Numbered from the stretch's first letter, positions 7,692 to 16,481 are shown. The stretch: 64,000 nucleotides of DNA from Endozoicomonas sp. 8E (GCF_032883915.1 NZ_CP120717.1:5782501-5846500); one strand, 5' to 3'. Numbers and translations are program-made. Notes: a model not told the origin generated them from the letters alone.

Positions 7692-9503
7692 ATGGATTGC
7701 CTGAATAACAATTCCGGTAGACGTACTCCACCCTCATCAATACCAGGTCAACCACCATCAGATACACCAGGTTGCACCACTATGGGCAGGAACGTCGTTG
7801 TACGTGACAAGAATGAGTTTTCATTATTGCTCGATTTACCCGAGGATATACAATCCAAAATTTTTACTTATTTGCAGGCTCGTGATATTGCCCATTTAAC
7901 ACGGGCAAATTCATCCATTAATAACAGGCTCAAAAATAATGCTGCAATGGCAAGGGCGTGGTATCGCCGGTTTGCTTCATCACACCAGACTCTACTAAAA
8001 ACAATCGTCACTGCAAAAGATAAAGATGAACTCCAGAAATGGTTGCAGCGTTTTACAAAGGATGAAGCATTAGTTAAGTCAATCATGGATCGTCAGGCGA
8101 GTATTTATTTTCCTGCTCTGTTCTTTTTCACTCTCACTAAACTGATGTCTCAAAGCAAAACATTTAAATTAGAGACTAAAGCCAACATCCCCTGCAGTAG
8201 TTCAGAGCACTTAGCTGTCTTCAGCGGCGATGGCAGCCAAGTGGTGATCGCCTGTGACTCTAAAACATGGAAAATCTATGGCCAGGAGAGCGATGGATCA
8301 TGGGAAGCAAAAGGCACTATCCCCAATAACTACCGTGTCAAATCGGTCACCTTCAGTGCTGATGGCCGCTATTTAGTGGCTACCAGTAAAGGTGGCAGGG
8401 CGAAAATTTATGGCAAGAAGGACGACCGATCCTGGGAAGAAGCAACGATTCCCCATGACGACTCTGTCCACTCAGCCACCTTCAGTCCCGATAGTCACTA
8501 TGCAGCGACCGCCAGTAGAGATGGCAAGGCAAAAATTTATGGTCTGGAGGCCGATGGGTCATGGGTAGAGAAAGCCATCATTCGCCACAATAATTTTTTA
8601 AGCTCAGTCACCTTCAGCCCCGATAGCCGCCATGTGTTGACCGCCAGTTTTGGTGGCAAAGCGAAAATCTATGGCAAGAAGAACGATGGGTCATGGGCAG
8701 AAAAAGCCATTATTTCCCATGATAACCGGGTCAACTCAGACACCTTCAGTGCCGACGGTCGCCATGTGATGACCCGCAGTGCCGATAACAAGGTGAAAAT
8801 CTATGGCCTGGAGGCCGATGGTTCATGGGAAGAAAAAGCCATCATTTCTCATGATGATGGAGTCTGGTCGGCCACCTTCAGCCCCAATAGCCACTGTGTG
8901 GTGACCGCCAGTATGGATGGCAGGGCGATCATCTACGGCAAGAACTACCATGGATCATGGGAAAAAAAAGCTATCATTACCCACGATGATTGGGTCTTCT
9001 CAGCCACCTTCAGCTCCGATAGCCGCTGTGTGGTCACCCGCGGTACAGATAGAGTGGCAAAAATCTACGGCCAGAAGGACGATGGATCATGGGAAGAAAA
9101 AATGATCATCTGCCATTACCTTAAGGTCTGCTCAGCCACATTCAGTGCCGATAGCCGCCATGTGATCACCAGCAGTGAGGATGAAACGGTGAAAATCTAT
9201 AGCCGGAAGGACAATGGATCCTGGGAGAGAAAAGCTACCATTTCTCATGATAGTAGTATCGGACCGGCAACCTTCAGTATTGATGGCAACCATGTGGTCA
9301 CCTGCGGTACCGATGGTAAGGGGATAATTTACGGCCTGGGGAGCGATGGATTATGGAAAGAAAAAGCAGTCATTTGCGATAATACTGAGATCAAATCAGC
9401 CATCTTTAGCATGGATGGCCATGTGTTGACTATCCATGGTGGTAACAGGGCGAAAATCACAAAACTATGGATGATTGACCGATCGTTTACTGTCACTCAA
9501 TAA
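7692..9503 (+). CDS. F-box / WD-repeat protein, paralog 4
   Basis: A 603-residue member with the F-box-like segment LLLDLPEDIQSKIFTYLQ and ten Tyr-Gly blades. It is closest to paralog 3 in the first 200 residues. The usual C-terminus (L-x-M-N-D-stop) is changed to L-W-M-I-D-R-S-F-T-V-T-Q because the ancestral TGA has become CGA and translation continues into former spacer. The RING-finger gene begins 69 bases after the stop, so the two may be co-transcribed. In eukaryotes F-box/WD and RING proteins are subunits of the same SCF ligases; here that pairing is inference. Confidence 0.83.
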   Translation: MDCLNNNSGRRTPPSSIPGQPPSDTPGCTTMGRNVVVRDKNEFSLLLDLPEDIQSKIFTYLQARDIAHLTRANSSINNRLKNNAAMARAWYRRFASSHQTLLKTIVTAKDKDELQKWLQRFTKDEALVKSIMDRQASIYFPALFFFTLTKLMSQSKTFKLETKANIPCSSSEHLAVFSGDGSQVVIACDSKTWKIYGQESDGSWEAKGTIPNNYRVKSVTFSADGRYLVATSKGGRAKIYGKKDDRSWEEATIPHDDSVHSATFSPDSHYAATASRDGKAKIYGLEADGSWVEKAIIRHNNFLSSVTFSPDSRHVLTASFGGKAKIYGKKNDGSWAEKAIISHDNRVNSDTFSADGRHVMTRSADNKVKIYGLEADGSWEEKAIISHDDGVWSATFSPNSHCVVTASMDGRAIIYGKNYHGSWEKKAIITHDDWVFSATFSSDSRCVVTRGTDRVAKIYGQKDDGSWEEKMIICHYLKVCSATFSADSRHVITSSEDETVKIYSRKDNGSWERKATISHDSSIGPATFSIDGNHVVTCGTDGKGIIYGLGSDGLWKEKAVICDNTEIKSAIFSMDGHVLTIHGGNRAKITKLWMIDRSFTVTQ

Positions 9504-9572
9504 AATTTGGGGAACTTTTCTCCCGGTTTTTTATCTCATTATTACAATGAACAGAAATGGAGTTTATTTTCG

Positions 9573-10178
9573 ATGAATGTTGCGGATGTATGTCAAATCT
9601 GTTTCGAGTCTTTTAATGAAAATGATAATGAAGATCTTCGATGTGATGATAAAGTAGTTCTCCCGTGTCATGATACTCATGTCTTTGGAAGAAAATGCAT
9701 TGCTCAATGGTTTGACCGATCTAAGAAATGTCCTATTTGTAGGTCTGAAGTGCCATCATTTATCCTTGAGAGTATGCCTCCTACTCGTTCATTGCGTGAA
9801 CGGGTAACCAGAAAAGTTTCTCAAATTGCTAATGATACTTTTATTTGTGCTGCTAGCTCTGCTCTTACTGCGGCAACCTTTATTGGTGCCCCCTGCATTA
9901 TTAACTTTGCCACTGGTTTGGCTGGGGCTGGTGATGTTCAGTCTGCTTTGGCTGCTGGTGTAAGGACAGCCATTGTAACCGGATCTGTTTTTGGAGTGGC
10001 AAATAGCCTGGCTGACTTAAAACTTTTCGGGTTTACAGGTGCGGTTGTTGGCCTTGTCTGTTGTCCTATAGCTTATGCAAGTTATGGCTACCTTTCTGCT
10101 TCTCATTTTGCTGGTTTTGCTACTGGTGCATACGTTGGCGCAGTTTGGTCCTATATCAGTGCTGATATATACCCATAA
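9573..10178 (+). CDS. RING-finger protein with hydrophobic C-terminus, putative E3 ligase
   Basis: Residues 7-56 form a RING-H2-like motif: C7-x2-C10, then LPCHDTHVFGRKCIAQWF (C32, H36, C42), then C53-P-I-C56. The fifth zinc ligand, normally the His of H-V-F-H, is Gly39, and His33 might substitute. Tryptophan after C42 and proline after C53 match E2-binding RING fingers. From about residue 85 to 201 the protein is a run of Ala/Gly-rich hydrophobic segments, probably four or five membrane helices. The ATG at 9573 follows GGAG; a TTG at 9507 would add 22 residues. RING E3 ligases have no known bacterial substrate, so action in a host cell is likely if the finger is active. Confidence 0.75.
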   Translation: MNVADVCQICFESFNENDNEDLRCDDKVVLPCHDTHVFGRKCIAQWFDRSKKCPICRSEVPSFILESMPPTRSLRERVTRKVSQIANDTFICAASSALTAATFIGAPCIINFATGLAGAGDVQSALAAGVRTAIVTGSVFGVANSLADLKLFGFTGAVVGLVCCPIAYASYGYLSASHFAGFATGAYVGAVWSYISADIYP

Positions 10179-10461
10179 CCCGGGTGCAGCCCACCCATTG
10201 AGACAGAACCAACTTTTGCTGATCTGTTGGATTGGCTTTTAGTCGGATACCCCAGAGCATTTTATTGGTCACTACCTCGAAAAAGTCAGTAACAATGTCT
10301 AAGCAATTGTCACAGCAAGGCTAGCGCCTTGCAAAGGCTTGACCCGGCTCTAAAGAAGTGGGATTGCGCCCTTAATTTCGTTCAATTCACGCAAGAACCT
10401 CAACAGGCTGAGGTTGTTACAAAAGTAGCGAGCAAAGCACAGCACTTTTTCGACAGCCTTT
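10179..10461. other. Spacer with an unassigned short frame
   Basis: This region separates the convergent RING and beta-helix genes. GCAAGGC/GCCTTGC at 10315-10332 is a tight palindrome but has no T-run on either strand. From 10329 a plus-strand frame reads like protein for about 45 residues (KKWDCALNFVQF, then VASKAQHFFDSLF) before running into the repeat gene. It may be a fragment of a lost gene; I do not recognise it. Confidence 0.35.
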
Positions 10462-12804
10462 TTAAGCCTGAGGTATGTTCAGGTACAGGCTCAACATCAG
10501 GGTCAGACTGGTCATGACATCCAACACAGTGGTCATGACTTTTGTACCCGCTGATGGCGTGGAGGACTGGTTAAAAGGAGGAACAGATGTCGAATTGTCT
10601 GTCAGGTTGGTCATGACACCCAACACAGTCGTCATGACTTCTGTACCTGCTGATGAAGTGGAGGTCACGTCATAAGGAGAAACAGAGGGCGAATTGTCTG
10701 TCAGGTTGGTCATGACACCCAACACAGTCGTCATGACTTTTGTACCTGCTGATGAAGTGGAGGTCACGTCATAAGGAGAAACAGGGGGCGAATTGTCTGT
10801 CGGGTTGGTCATGACACCTAACATAGTCGTCATGACTTCTGTACCTGCTGATGAAGTGGAGGTCACGTCATAAGCAGAAACAGAGGGCGAATTGTCTTTC
10901 AGGTTGCTCATGACACCCAACACAGTCGTCATGACTTCTGTACCTGCTGATGAAGTGGAGGTCACGTCATAAGCAGAAACAGAGGGCGAATTGTCTGTCG
11001 GGTTGGTCATGACACCTAACATAGTCGTCATGACTTCTGTACCTGCTGATGAAGTGGAGGTCACGTCATAAGCAGAAACAGAGGGCGAATTGTCTGTCAG
11101 GTTGGTCATGACACCCAACATAGCCGTCATGACTTCTGTACCTGCTGATGAAGTGGAGGTCACGTCATAAGGAGAAACAGAGGGCGAATTGTCTGTCAGG
11201 TTGGTCGTGACACCCAACACAGTCGTCATGACTTTTGTACCTGCTGATGAAGTGGAGGTCATGCCATAAGGTGAAACAGAGGACGAATCGACTGTCGGGT
11301 TGGTCATGACACCCAACACAGTCGTCATGACTTTTGTACCTGCTGATGAAGTGGAGGTCATGCCATAAGGTGAAACAGAGGACGAATTGACTGTCAGCAA
11401 AACTGATGAGTTAAAGTAGAATTGACCCTCGACGTTGGTGAGTCCACTTAAAGCACTGGCTGTGGAATTCTCGATGGGTGTCCAGATATTCACAATCCGG
11501 GAAAGTGTAAGTGGGCCGACAGTTGCCATGCTTGCATTCACGGATCTTTCGCACTTATCTGCCAGTGATAATGGATCTGCGGCTTTAATGCTGTATTCAT
11601 GCTGCTGTTGTCGCCAGAGTTTGACTGCCTGAAAGTGGTTGCAAGCGAGGGCCAGCTTAACGATTCCTTTGATATCTAAAGCTGTATTTTTTACCCGGAT
11701 CTGATTGCCCGCAAGATTATAAACAGGAGGTTCTTCATTGGTATCCGAATGACCGACAAGAGAGAAACCAAATTTTTCTTTTTTATATACCGGCGACGAA
11801 ATTTCCCCCCCAATTTCGCCTACATTGTCAATGTCGATCGTGTTTCTAAAGATATCGATACTGCTTCCCGGTCCAATATGTAACTCAGCCACCCACCCCA
11901 TCTTCCCCTGGAATGTGTTCCCGTTAACGGCGATCCTATGTGACTGGCTTTTGATGGTGGGAAGTTTAATAAATAGCCCTCCATCAGGAATGTAGTCGCC
12001 GAGCCACGTACCGATGGTATTACCAGTGACTGTGTTATTGGTGAACATCAGGGCCGGACCCTGGTGTAAATCATTGACAGATGCATCCAGAGGTAGTCTG
12101 CAATCAATTCTGACTCCCTCCTGGCAACTGAGATCGAATAGATTGTTTTCTACAATCAGTTTCCGGTTAATACAATGTGCCGAAATAATAGAGCTAATTG
12201 GTTTGCGCCCACCAGGTGCAGCTGGCTGGAAAGTAATGTGTCTTATATGGCTGTCTTTTGTTTGATTGAAACTAAAGTAATTATGGGACCCAAACGTGAT
12301 CATATCTAAATCTCTATACATTGCAAAAGGCGAGATGATGATTTCGTAACCTTCATTTGGAGCCCCGATAATGTCCTGACCATCCTTCAAAACTATTTCA
12401 CTTTCAATTAGATACACAACCGGGATTTTACCTGGTGAATGGGTAATAACAGGTGGATAAAGCGTTTCACCAGAAGTAGTTTCGGAAGAGAACAATATAA
12501 CGGTGTCCTTTGGAATCTCATTTAAAAACTTGCCAAAATTTTCTGAAGAGTTGGTTCTGAGAACAATGCACTGTCGTCTGCTAACAAGGTCTTTATAATC
12601 GTTTAACCGCTGATGAACCCCTGTCGTCTGACCTTTAAGAGAATCGCATGGTACCGTCAGAGGAGGGGGGCTTGTAGGAATAGAGGCTGTAGGAATAGCG
12701 GTTGTAGATTGAGTGATGTTCTGAGCTTGCAGGCTAAGAGTCTTCAGGAGGAATAGAGGAGGGATTAAAAAAGCAAAACAACGCTGAAAATTATTCATTT
12801 TCAT
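10462..12804 (-). CDS. Secreted beta-helix-like protein with nine 33-residue repeats
   Basis: The 780-residue product starts with a signal peptide (MKMNNFQRCFAFLIPPLFLL, cleavage probably after L-Q-A). The ATG at 12804 is chosen because AGGGA lies just upstream. A Thr/Pro linker follows. Residues about 100-440 show repeated N-N-x-F, G-N-T-F, R-N-T-I and G-N-Q-I turns, typical of a right-handed parallel beta-helix as in pectate-lyase-like and adhesin proteins. The last 300 residues are nine Ser/Thr-rich repeats (DNSPSVSPYDVTSTSSAGTE, then VMTTVLGVMTNLT), and the chain ends in a short hydrophobic stretch. A surface or extracellular adhesin or carbohydrate-binding protein with a mucin-like stalk is the best guess. 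No catalytic residues were recognised. Confidence 0.75.
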   Translation of the reverse strand: MKMNNFQRCFAFLIPPLFLLKTLSLQAQNITQSTTAIPTASIPTSPPPLTVPCDSLKGQTTGVHQRLNDYKDLVSRRQCIVLRTNSSENFGKFLNEIPKDTVILFSSETTSGETLYPPVITHSPGKIPVVYLIESEIVLKDGQDIIGAPNEGYEIIISPFAMYRDLDMITFGSHNYFSFNQTKDSHIRHITFQPAAPGGRKPISSIISAHCINRKLIVENNLFDLSCQEGVRIDCRLPLDASVNDLHQGPALMFTNNTVTGNTIGTWLGDYIPDGGLFIKLPTIKSQSHRIAVNGNTFQGKMGWVAELHIGPGSSIDIFRNTIDIDNVGEIGGEISSPVYKKEKFGFSLVGHSDTNEEPPVYNLAGNQIRVKNTALDIKGIVKLALACNHFQAVKLWRQQQHEYSIKAADPLSLADKCERSVNASMATVGPLTLSRIVNIWTPIENSTASALSGLTNVEGQFYFNSSVLLTVNSSSVSPYGMTSTSSAGTKVMTTVLGVMTNPTVDSSSVSPYGMTSTSSAGTKVMTTVLGVTTNLTDNSPSVSPYDVTSTSSAGTEVMTAMLGVMTNLTDNSPSVSAYDVTSTSSAGTEVMTTMLGVMTNPTDNSPSVSAYDVTSTSSAGTEVMTTVLGVMSNLKDNSPSVSAYDVTSTSSAGTEVMTTMLGVMTNPTDNSPPVSPYDVTSTSSAGTKVMTTVLGVMTNLTDNSPSVSPYDVTSTSSAGTEVMTTVLGVMTNLTDNSTSVPPFNQSSTPSAGTKVMTTVLDVMTSLTLMLSLYLNIPQA
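10501..11391 (-). repeat. Minisatellite: nine direct repeats of 99 bp
   Basis: Nine contiguous 99-base units lie inside the secreted protein gene. The inner units are nearly identical and the outermost have drifted. The unit is a whole number of codons, so gain or loss of units keeps the reading frame and changes stalk length. Confidence 0.9.
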
Positions 12805-12872
12805 GATTCCCTGTAAAACGTCTTTAAAGGCCTCAGTGTAGTGCATCATTGTATTTTGAGATTAATCGACGG

Positions 12873-13000
12873 TTACACGAACCTCCTTTTCCAATGAAAC
12901 AAAAGAATACCCATCTGAATGAGGCCAAAAATAACCAACGCAATAAGGTCAATACGGGATTGTTGCCAGCCAAGAGAGGTTTTAAGAAGATTTGCCAGTG
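12873..13000 (-). pseudogene. Transposase N-terminal relic (IS4-like)
   Basis: The minus strand reads L-A-N-L-L-K-T-S-L-G-W-Q-Q-S-R-I-D-L-I-A-x-x-I-F-G-L-I-Q. This resembles the N-terminus of IS4-type transposases, which have a conserved S-R-I-x-x-L/I-A block. The frame then runs into H-W-K-R-R-F-V and stops. There is no DDE domain. The fragment abuts the WD relic, so an insertion followed by deletion may have helped destroy that gene copy. Confidence 0.45.
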
Positions 13001-13003
13001 AAT

Positions 13004-13139
13004 GAGACAAAAGTCAGCCTCCCCTGTTATGGGAGGGTCGACTTAACTAGCTTCAGTGCCAATGACCACCCTATGATGTGATGATCATCCATGGCGATGG
13101 CACGTTGAAAATCATTGAACTATGGATGGATAGCTGATT
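13004..13139 (+). pseudogene. Collapsed F-box/WD gene next to lipA
   Basis: Only the two ends of the propeller remain. GAGACAAAAGTCAGCCTCCC matches the entry to blade 1 (E-T-K-x-S-L-P-C). Then, after frame breaks, comes the final blade and tail (I-H-G-D-G-T-L-K-I-I-E-L-W-M-D-S-stop). All middle blades are deleted, as expected from recombination between repeats. The tail is followed by GTTTGCTGTCACTC and directly by the intact 3' end of lipA. The same order follows WD genes 2 and 3, so this is probably the ancestral location of the family. Confidence 0.8.
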
Positions 13140-13151
13140 GTTTGCTGTCAC

Positions 13152-14228
13152 TCAAGAGCCCAGACCCACATTATTCTTCTGCAACACCTGCTCAGCACGA
13201 TAGCTGGAACGGACCAGGGCACCGGCTACGACTTCAACAAAACCTCTTTCCAGGCCCCATTGACGATACTTCTCAAACTCTTGTGGGGTCACGTAGCGCT
13301 CAATGGGTAAATGGTTTTTGGTGGGCTGAAGATACTGCCCCAGGGTCAGGATATCGCAATCAATGGCCCTGAGATCATTCATAGTCTCGATGATCTCTTC
13401 CTCGGTCTCGCCCAGGCCCAGCATCAAACTGGTTTTGGTGAGTACGTCAGGGCGATATTTTTTGGAGTGGGCCAGAACATTGAGCGTCTGTTCGTAGCTG
13501 GCACGCGGGTCACGAACAGGATGTGTCAGTCGTTTAACGGTTTCAACATTTTGGGCAAAAACGGCAATACCACTGTCGACCACCGTTTCAACATCAGCCA
13601 GAACACCGAGAAAATCCGGTGTCAGTGCTTCAACGTCGGTTTCAGGATTGACTTCCTTTACGCGTTTTACGACGGCGGCATAGTGACCGGCACCGCCATC
13701 TTCCAGATCATCACGGTTAACAGAGGTCAGAACCAGGTATTTCAGGTTCATCAGTTTTACGCTGTTGGCCGTATGGTCTGGCTCATCTTTATCCAGCCAG
13801 CCTTTGGGGTTACCAGTATTCACCGCACAGAAGCGACAGGCACGGGTACAGACATCGCCCATCAGCATGATAGTGGCGGTACCGGAACTCCAGCATTCAT
13901 TAATGTTGGGGCACATGGCTTCTTCACAAACGGTACTCAGCTTGTGCTCATGAACCGTCCCTTGGACTTCTTTGAACTTACTGCCGTACCTGGGCTTGAT
14001 TCTCAACCACTCCGGCTTGCGCATAAAAGGCTGAACCGCTTCCTCGGAGCGATTGCTGGCTTTGATGCCATTCTTAATGGCGGTAATGCCTTTTTCATTG
14101 ACGAATTTCTCGCCACTCTGAATAGTAACAGCCGGAATCTGGACGGTTGGAATCAGGTTGCTATCGGTCATAGAGTCCCAGTCATATTGGTCAGTTGTAC
14201 CGGTTTGTGAAGCCGTTCGTTCACTCAC
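13152..14228 (-). CDS. lipA: Lipoyl synthase
   Basis: A radical-SAM enzyme that inserts two sulfurs into octanoyl groups on lipoyl domains, finishing lipoate synthesis after LipB. The auxiliary cluster ligands are C101, C106 and C112 ([12 protein letters not shown]), and the radical-SAM motif CTRACRFC has C127, C131 and C134. The product is 358 residues, longer than the E. coli enzyme (321) because of an N-terminal extension; an in-frame ATG at residue 20 is an alternative start. It ends the operon and lies 21 bases after lipB. Its 3' end has been copied into the WD-gene spacers. Confidence 0.97.
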   Translation of the reverse strand: MSERTASQTGTTDQYDWDSMTDSNLIPTVQIPAVTIQSGEKFVNEKGITAIKNGIKASNRSEEAVQPFMRKPEWLRIKPRYGSKFKEVQGTVHEHKLSTVCEEAMCPNINECWSSGTATIMLMGDVCTRACRFCAVNTGNPKGWLDKDEPDHTANSVKLMNLKYLVLTSVNRDDLEDGGAGHYAAVVKRVKEVNPETDVEALTPDFLGVLADVETVVDSGIAVFAQNVETVKRLTHPVRDPRASYEQTLNVLAHSKKYRPDVLTKTSLMLGLGETEEEIIETMNDLRAIDCDILTLGQYLQPTKNHLPIERYVTPQEFEKYRQWGLERGFVEVVAGALVRSSYRAEQVLQKNNVGLGS

Positions 14229-14249
14229 TTGAATTTGAAGACAGATTGC

Positions 14250-14912
14250 TCAGGCCTCTTGAGCCAGATCAGACTCTGTTGCTTCCTTTACTGTGTGAGC
14301 CTCATTATACCCAAGTTCCTTCATAAGGCACTCAAGTAAGCGATTGCTCACTTCATCCCATTGTACAGGATTTTGAAATTCCCTGAGCTGGGCGACCTGT
14401 AGATCCTTGTAACCGCAGGGGTTGATACGGGTAAAAGGCTCCAGATCCATATCCAGATTGAAACTCAGTCCATGGTAACTTTTCATCTGCCTGAATCGCA
14501 GCCCCAGGGCGGCAATTTTTGCCCCATCAATGTAAACGCCGGGAGCATCCGGCCTGGCGCAGGATTCAATACCATAGCTTGACAGTACTTTGATGATGGC
14601 CTTCTCAATAGCTGAAACCACCTGCCTGGGACCACTGCCTGAGCGGCGAACATCCATCAGCAGGTAGACCACCAGCTGACCCGGACCGTGATAAGTGACC
14701 TGGCCTCCACGGTCCACCTGGACCACAGGAATATCTCCGGGTGCCAGAACATGTTCAGGCTTGCCGGCCTGACCCTGAGTAAAGACAGGATCATGCTCGA
14801 CAAACCAGAACTCATCAACCGTCTGCTCATCTCTGCGTTCGGTGAACGCTTTCATAGCCTCGAACACTGGCTCATAAGGCCGCCTGCCCAGGTAGCGGAT
14901 GTTCAGTTTCAT
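14250..14912 (-). CDS. lipB: Octanoyl-[acyl carrier protein]:protein N-octanoyltransferase
   Basis: Transfers the octanoyl chain from acyl carrier protein to lipoyl domains, giving the LipA substrate. The catalytic pair is K132 (in [10 protein letters not shown]) and C166 (in INPCGY); the [12 protein letters not shown] loop is conserved. The product is 220 residues, normal for the family. The ATG at 14912 shares a base with the ybeD stop (TGATG), which implies coupled translation. Confidence 0.96.
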   Translation of the reverse strand: MKLNIRYLGRRPYEPVFEAMKAFTERRDEQTVDEFWFVEHDPVFTQGQAGKPEHVLAPGDIPVVQVDRGGQVTYHGPGQLVVYLLMDVRRSGSGPRQVVSAIEKAIIKVLSSYGIESCARPDAPGVYIDGAKIAALGLRFRQMKSYHGLSFNLDMDLEPFTRINPCGYKDLQVAQLREFQNPVQWDEVSNRLLECLMKELGYNEAHTVKEATESDLAQEA

Positions 14913-15178
14913 CAAAGTACCATTTGCACCCGGCCGGTCGCTTTCAGAGCTTCGAAGATCGCTTTCAGCTGAGGTTCTCCGGTGGCCCGAATAGTCACCA
15001 TAACAGAAGTGTATTTGCCAGTTCGACTTTCTTTCAGCCGGAAGTTACCATCGTAATCCGAGGCATGCTGCTTGACGATAGCGCAGACAGCTTCCTGAAA
15101 ATCCACAGCTGCATTACCCACAATACGGATCTCGTAATCGCAGGGAAATTCAATTTTTGGCGCTTCTTGATCGGTCAT
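14912..15178 (-). CDS. ybeD: DUF493 / YbeD family protein
   Basis: A small cytoplasmic protein of 88 residues with the usual beta-alpha-beta pattern ([12 protein letters not shown], then [20 protein letters not shown]). Family members sit between dacA and lipB in many gammaproteobacteria and resemble small regulatory (ACT-like) domains. The exact role is not established. It overlaps lipB by one base. Confidence 0.92.
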   Translation of the reverse strand: MTDQEAPKIEFPCDYEIRIVGNAAVDFQEAVCAIVKQHASDYDGNFRLKESRTGKYTSVMVTIRATGEPQLKAIFEALKATGRVQMVL

Positions 15179-15203
15179 TTTTTACACTGATGATAAATGA
15201 AAG

Positions 15204-15230
15204 ACCTTCAGATTCAGCGAGCCTGAAGGT
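15204..15230 (-). terminator. Putative terminator after dacA
   Basis: The stem ACCTTCAG/CTGAAGGT with an 11-base loop lies between dacA and ybeD. On the minus strand it is followed by CTTTCATTT, a weak T-tract, so it may attenuate rather than stop transcription into ybeD-lipB-lipA. Confidence 0.5.
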
Positions 15231-15263
15231 ATGGGTATTTCACTCACTGCTGCCACTGAATGT

Positions 15264-16481
15264 TCAGGACAGTCCTTTAAAGAACAGCACGATACTATCC
15301 CACAGACGTTTGAAGAAGCCACCACGCTCTATTGCAGTCTCTGCTCTGAGAGGGACTTCTTTAATAATCTCATCATCGATAGTCACTTTCAGTGTACCCA
15401 GCTGCTGGCCAGCTTCAACAGGTGCTTCAACAATTGGATCGATATCCAGAGTCGCTTTCAGCTTCTTACCCGTATGTCTGGGTACTGTGACAATCAGATC
15501 CTTGTCGATGGCGACGTCTACCTGATCCTGAGTACCTTTCCAGACCGGCACAGTTTCAAGTGTTACGCCACCTTTTTTAACATCCACATTTTCGAAGAAA
15601 CGGAAACCATAGGTCAGCAGTTTCTGCGCCTCCGCAGCACGCTGCTTCTCACCTCTGGCACCCAGGATAACTGTAATCAGACGACGCCCATCGCGCTTTG
15701 CGGTTGCCGCCAGACCAAAACCACTGGCCTCAATATGCCCCGTTTTCAGACCATCAACATTAGGGTTAGTCCATAACAAACGGTTTCGGTTAGGCTGACG
15801 ACGCAATGGCTTACCGGTTTTTTTGTTGGTACCGTATTGATAATACTTCTGAGCATAAAGCTCATAATACTCAGGGTAATCCTTGACGATATGACGAGAC
15901 AATATCGCAAGATCCATTGCGGTGGAATAATGATCAGGCGCAGGCCAGCCCGATGCATTGACAAAATTGGAGTTAATCATTCCCAGTCGCCCGGCCGTAT
16001 TGTTCATCAGCTCGGCAAAGGCGTCTTCGCTGCCAGCAATATGTTCAGCGATGGCGACACTGGCGTCGTTACCGGAGACGATGATAATACCTTTCAACAG
16101 CTCCTGTACCGGAACCCGCTCACCCACCTCAATGAACATGGTTGAGCCGCCCATTTTCCAGGCTTTTTCGCTGATCACCACTTCATCATCACGATGAATA
16201 TTGCCAGACGCCAGCTCAACCTCGGCAATGTAAGCGGTCATCATTTTGGTCAGGCTGGCAGGGTGAACAGGGTCATCAGCATTCTCGGAGGCCAAGATCT
16301 CTCCGCTGTCGGCATCCATCAATACAAAGCTGTCGGCAGCAATCTTGGGTGCAGCGGGAATCAGGGCAGCGGCTTTAGCCTGAGCTGCGCCGGTGGCCAG
16401 AATAAATAGCATGGACACCCATCCGGCTAACCTTTTCAATCGCTCACGGTTGGCCCGGACAGGATTTAATCGTTTGATCAT
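15264..16481 (-). CDS. dacA: D-alanyl-D-alanine carboxypeptidase (PBP5/6 type)
   Basis: Removes the terminal D-Ala from peptidoglycan pentapeptides in the periplasm. The signal peptide ends near A-Q-A-K-A. Penicillin-binding motifs are S76-L-T-K79, S136-G-N138 and K246-T-G248. The C-terminal PBP5 domain is followed by an amphipathic helix (GFFKRLWDSIVLFFKGLS) that anchors the protein to the inner membrane. The 405-residue length is typical. It lies in the elongation and wall-turnover block with rlpA, mltB, rodA and mrdA. Confidence 0.96.
   Translation of the reverse strand: MIKRLNPVRANRERLKRLAGWVSMLFILATGAAQAKAAALIPAAPKIAADSFVLMDADSGEILASENADDPVHPASLTKMMTAYIAEVELASGNIHRDDEVVISEKAWKMGGSTMFIEVGERVPVQELLKGIIIVSGNDASVAIAEHIAGSEDAFAELMNNTAGRLGMINSNFVNASGWPAPDHYSTAMDLAILSRHIVKDYPEYYELYAQKYYQYGTNKKTGKPLRRQPNRNRLLWTNPNVDGLKTGHIEASGFGLAATAKRDGRRLITVILGARGEKQRAAEAQKLLTYGFRFFENVDVKKGGVTLETVPVWKGTQDQVDVAIDKDLIVTVPRHTGKKLKATLDIDPIVEAPVEAGQQLGTLKVTIDDEIIKEVPLRAETAIERGGFFKRLWDSIVLFFKGLS

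Noticed and set aside
1531..8086. Repeated minus-strand frames of 64-72 codons (M-I-D-x-T-N-A-S-S-F-V-K-R)
   Set aside because: They recur only because the F-box region of the four WD genes is conserved on the other strand.
10315..10332. Palindrome GCAAGGC-TAGC-GCCTTGC as a terminator
   Set aside because: No T-run follows on either strand, so a factor-independent terminator is not supported.
10501..11391. Possible CRISPR or tandem regulatory array
   Set aside because: The units are contiguous 99-bp direct repeats with no spacers, and they encode an in-frame protein repeat. There are no cas genes.
13311..14210. 299-codon plus frame opposite lipA
   Set aside because: LipA on the minus strand has full radical-SAM motifs and operon context; the plus frame has no recognisable content.
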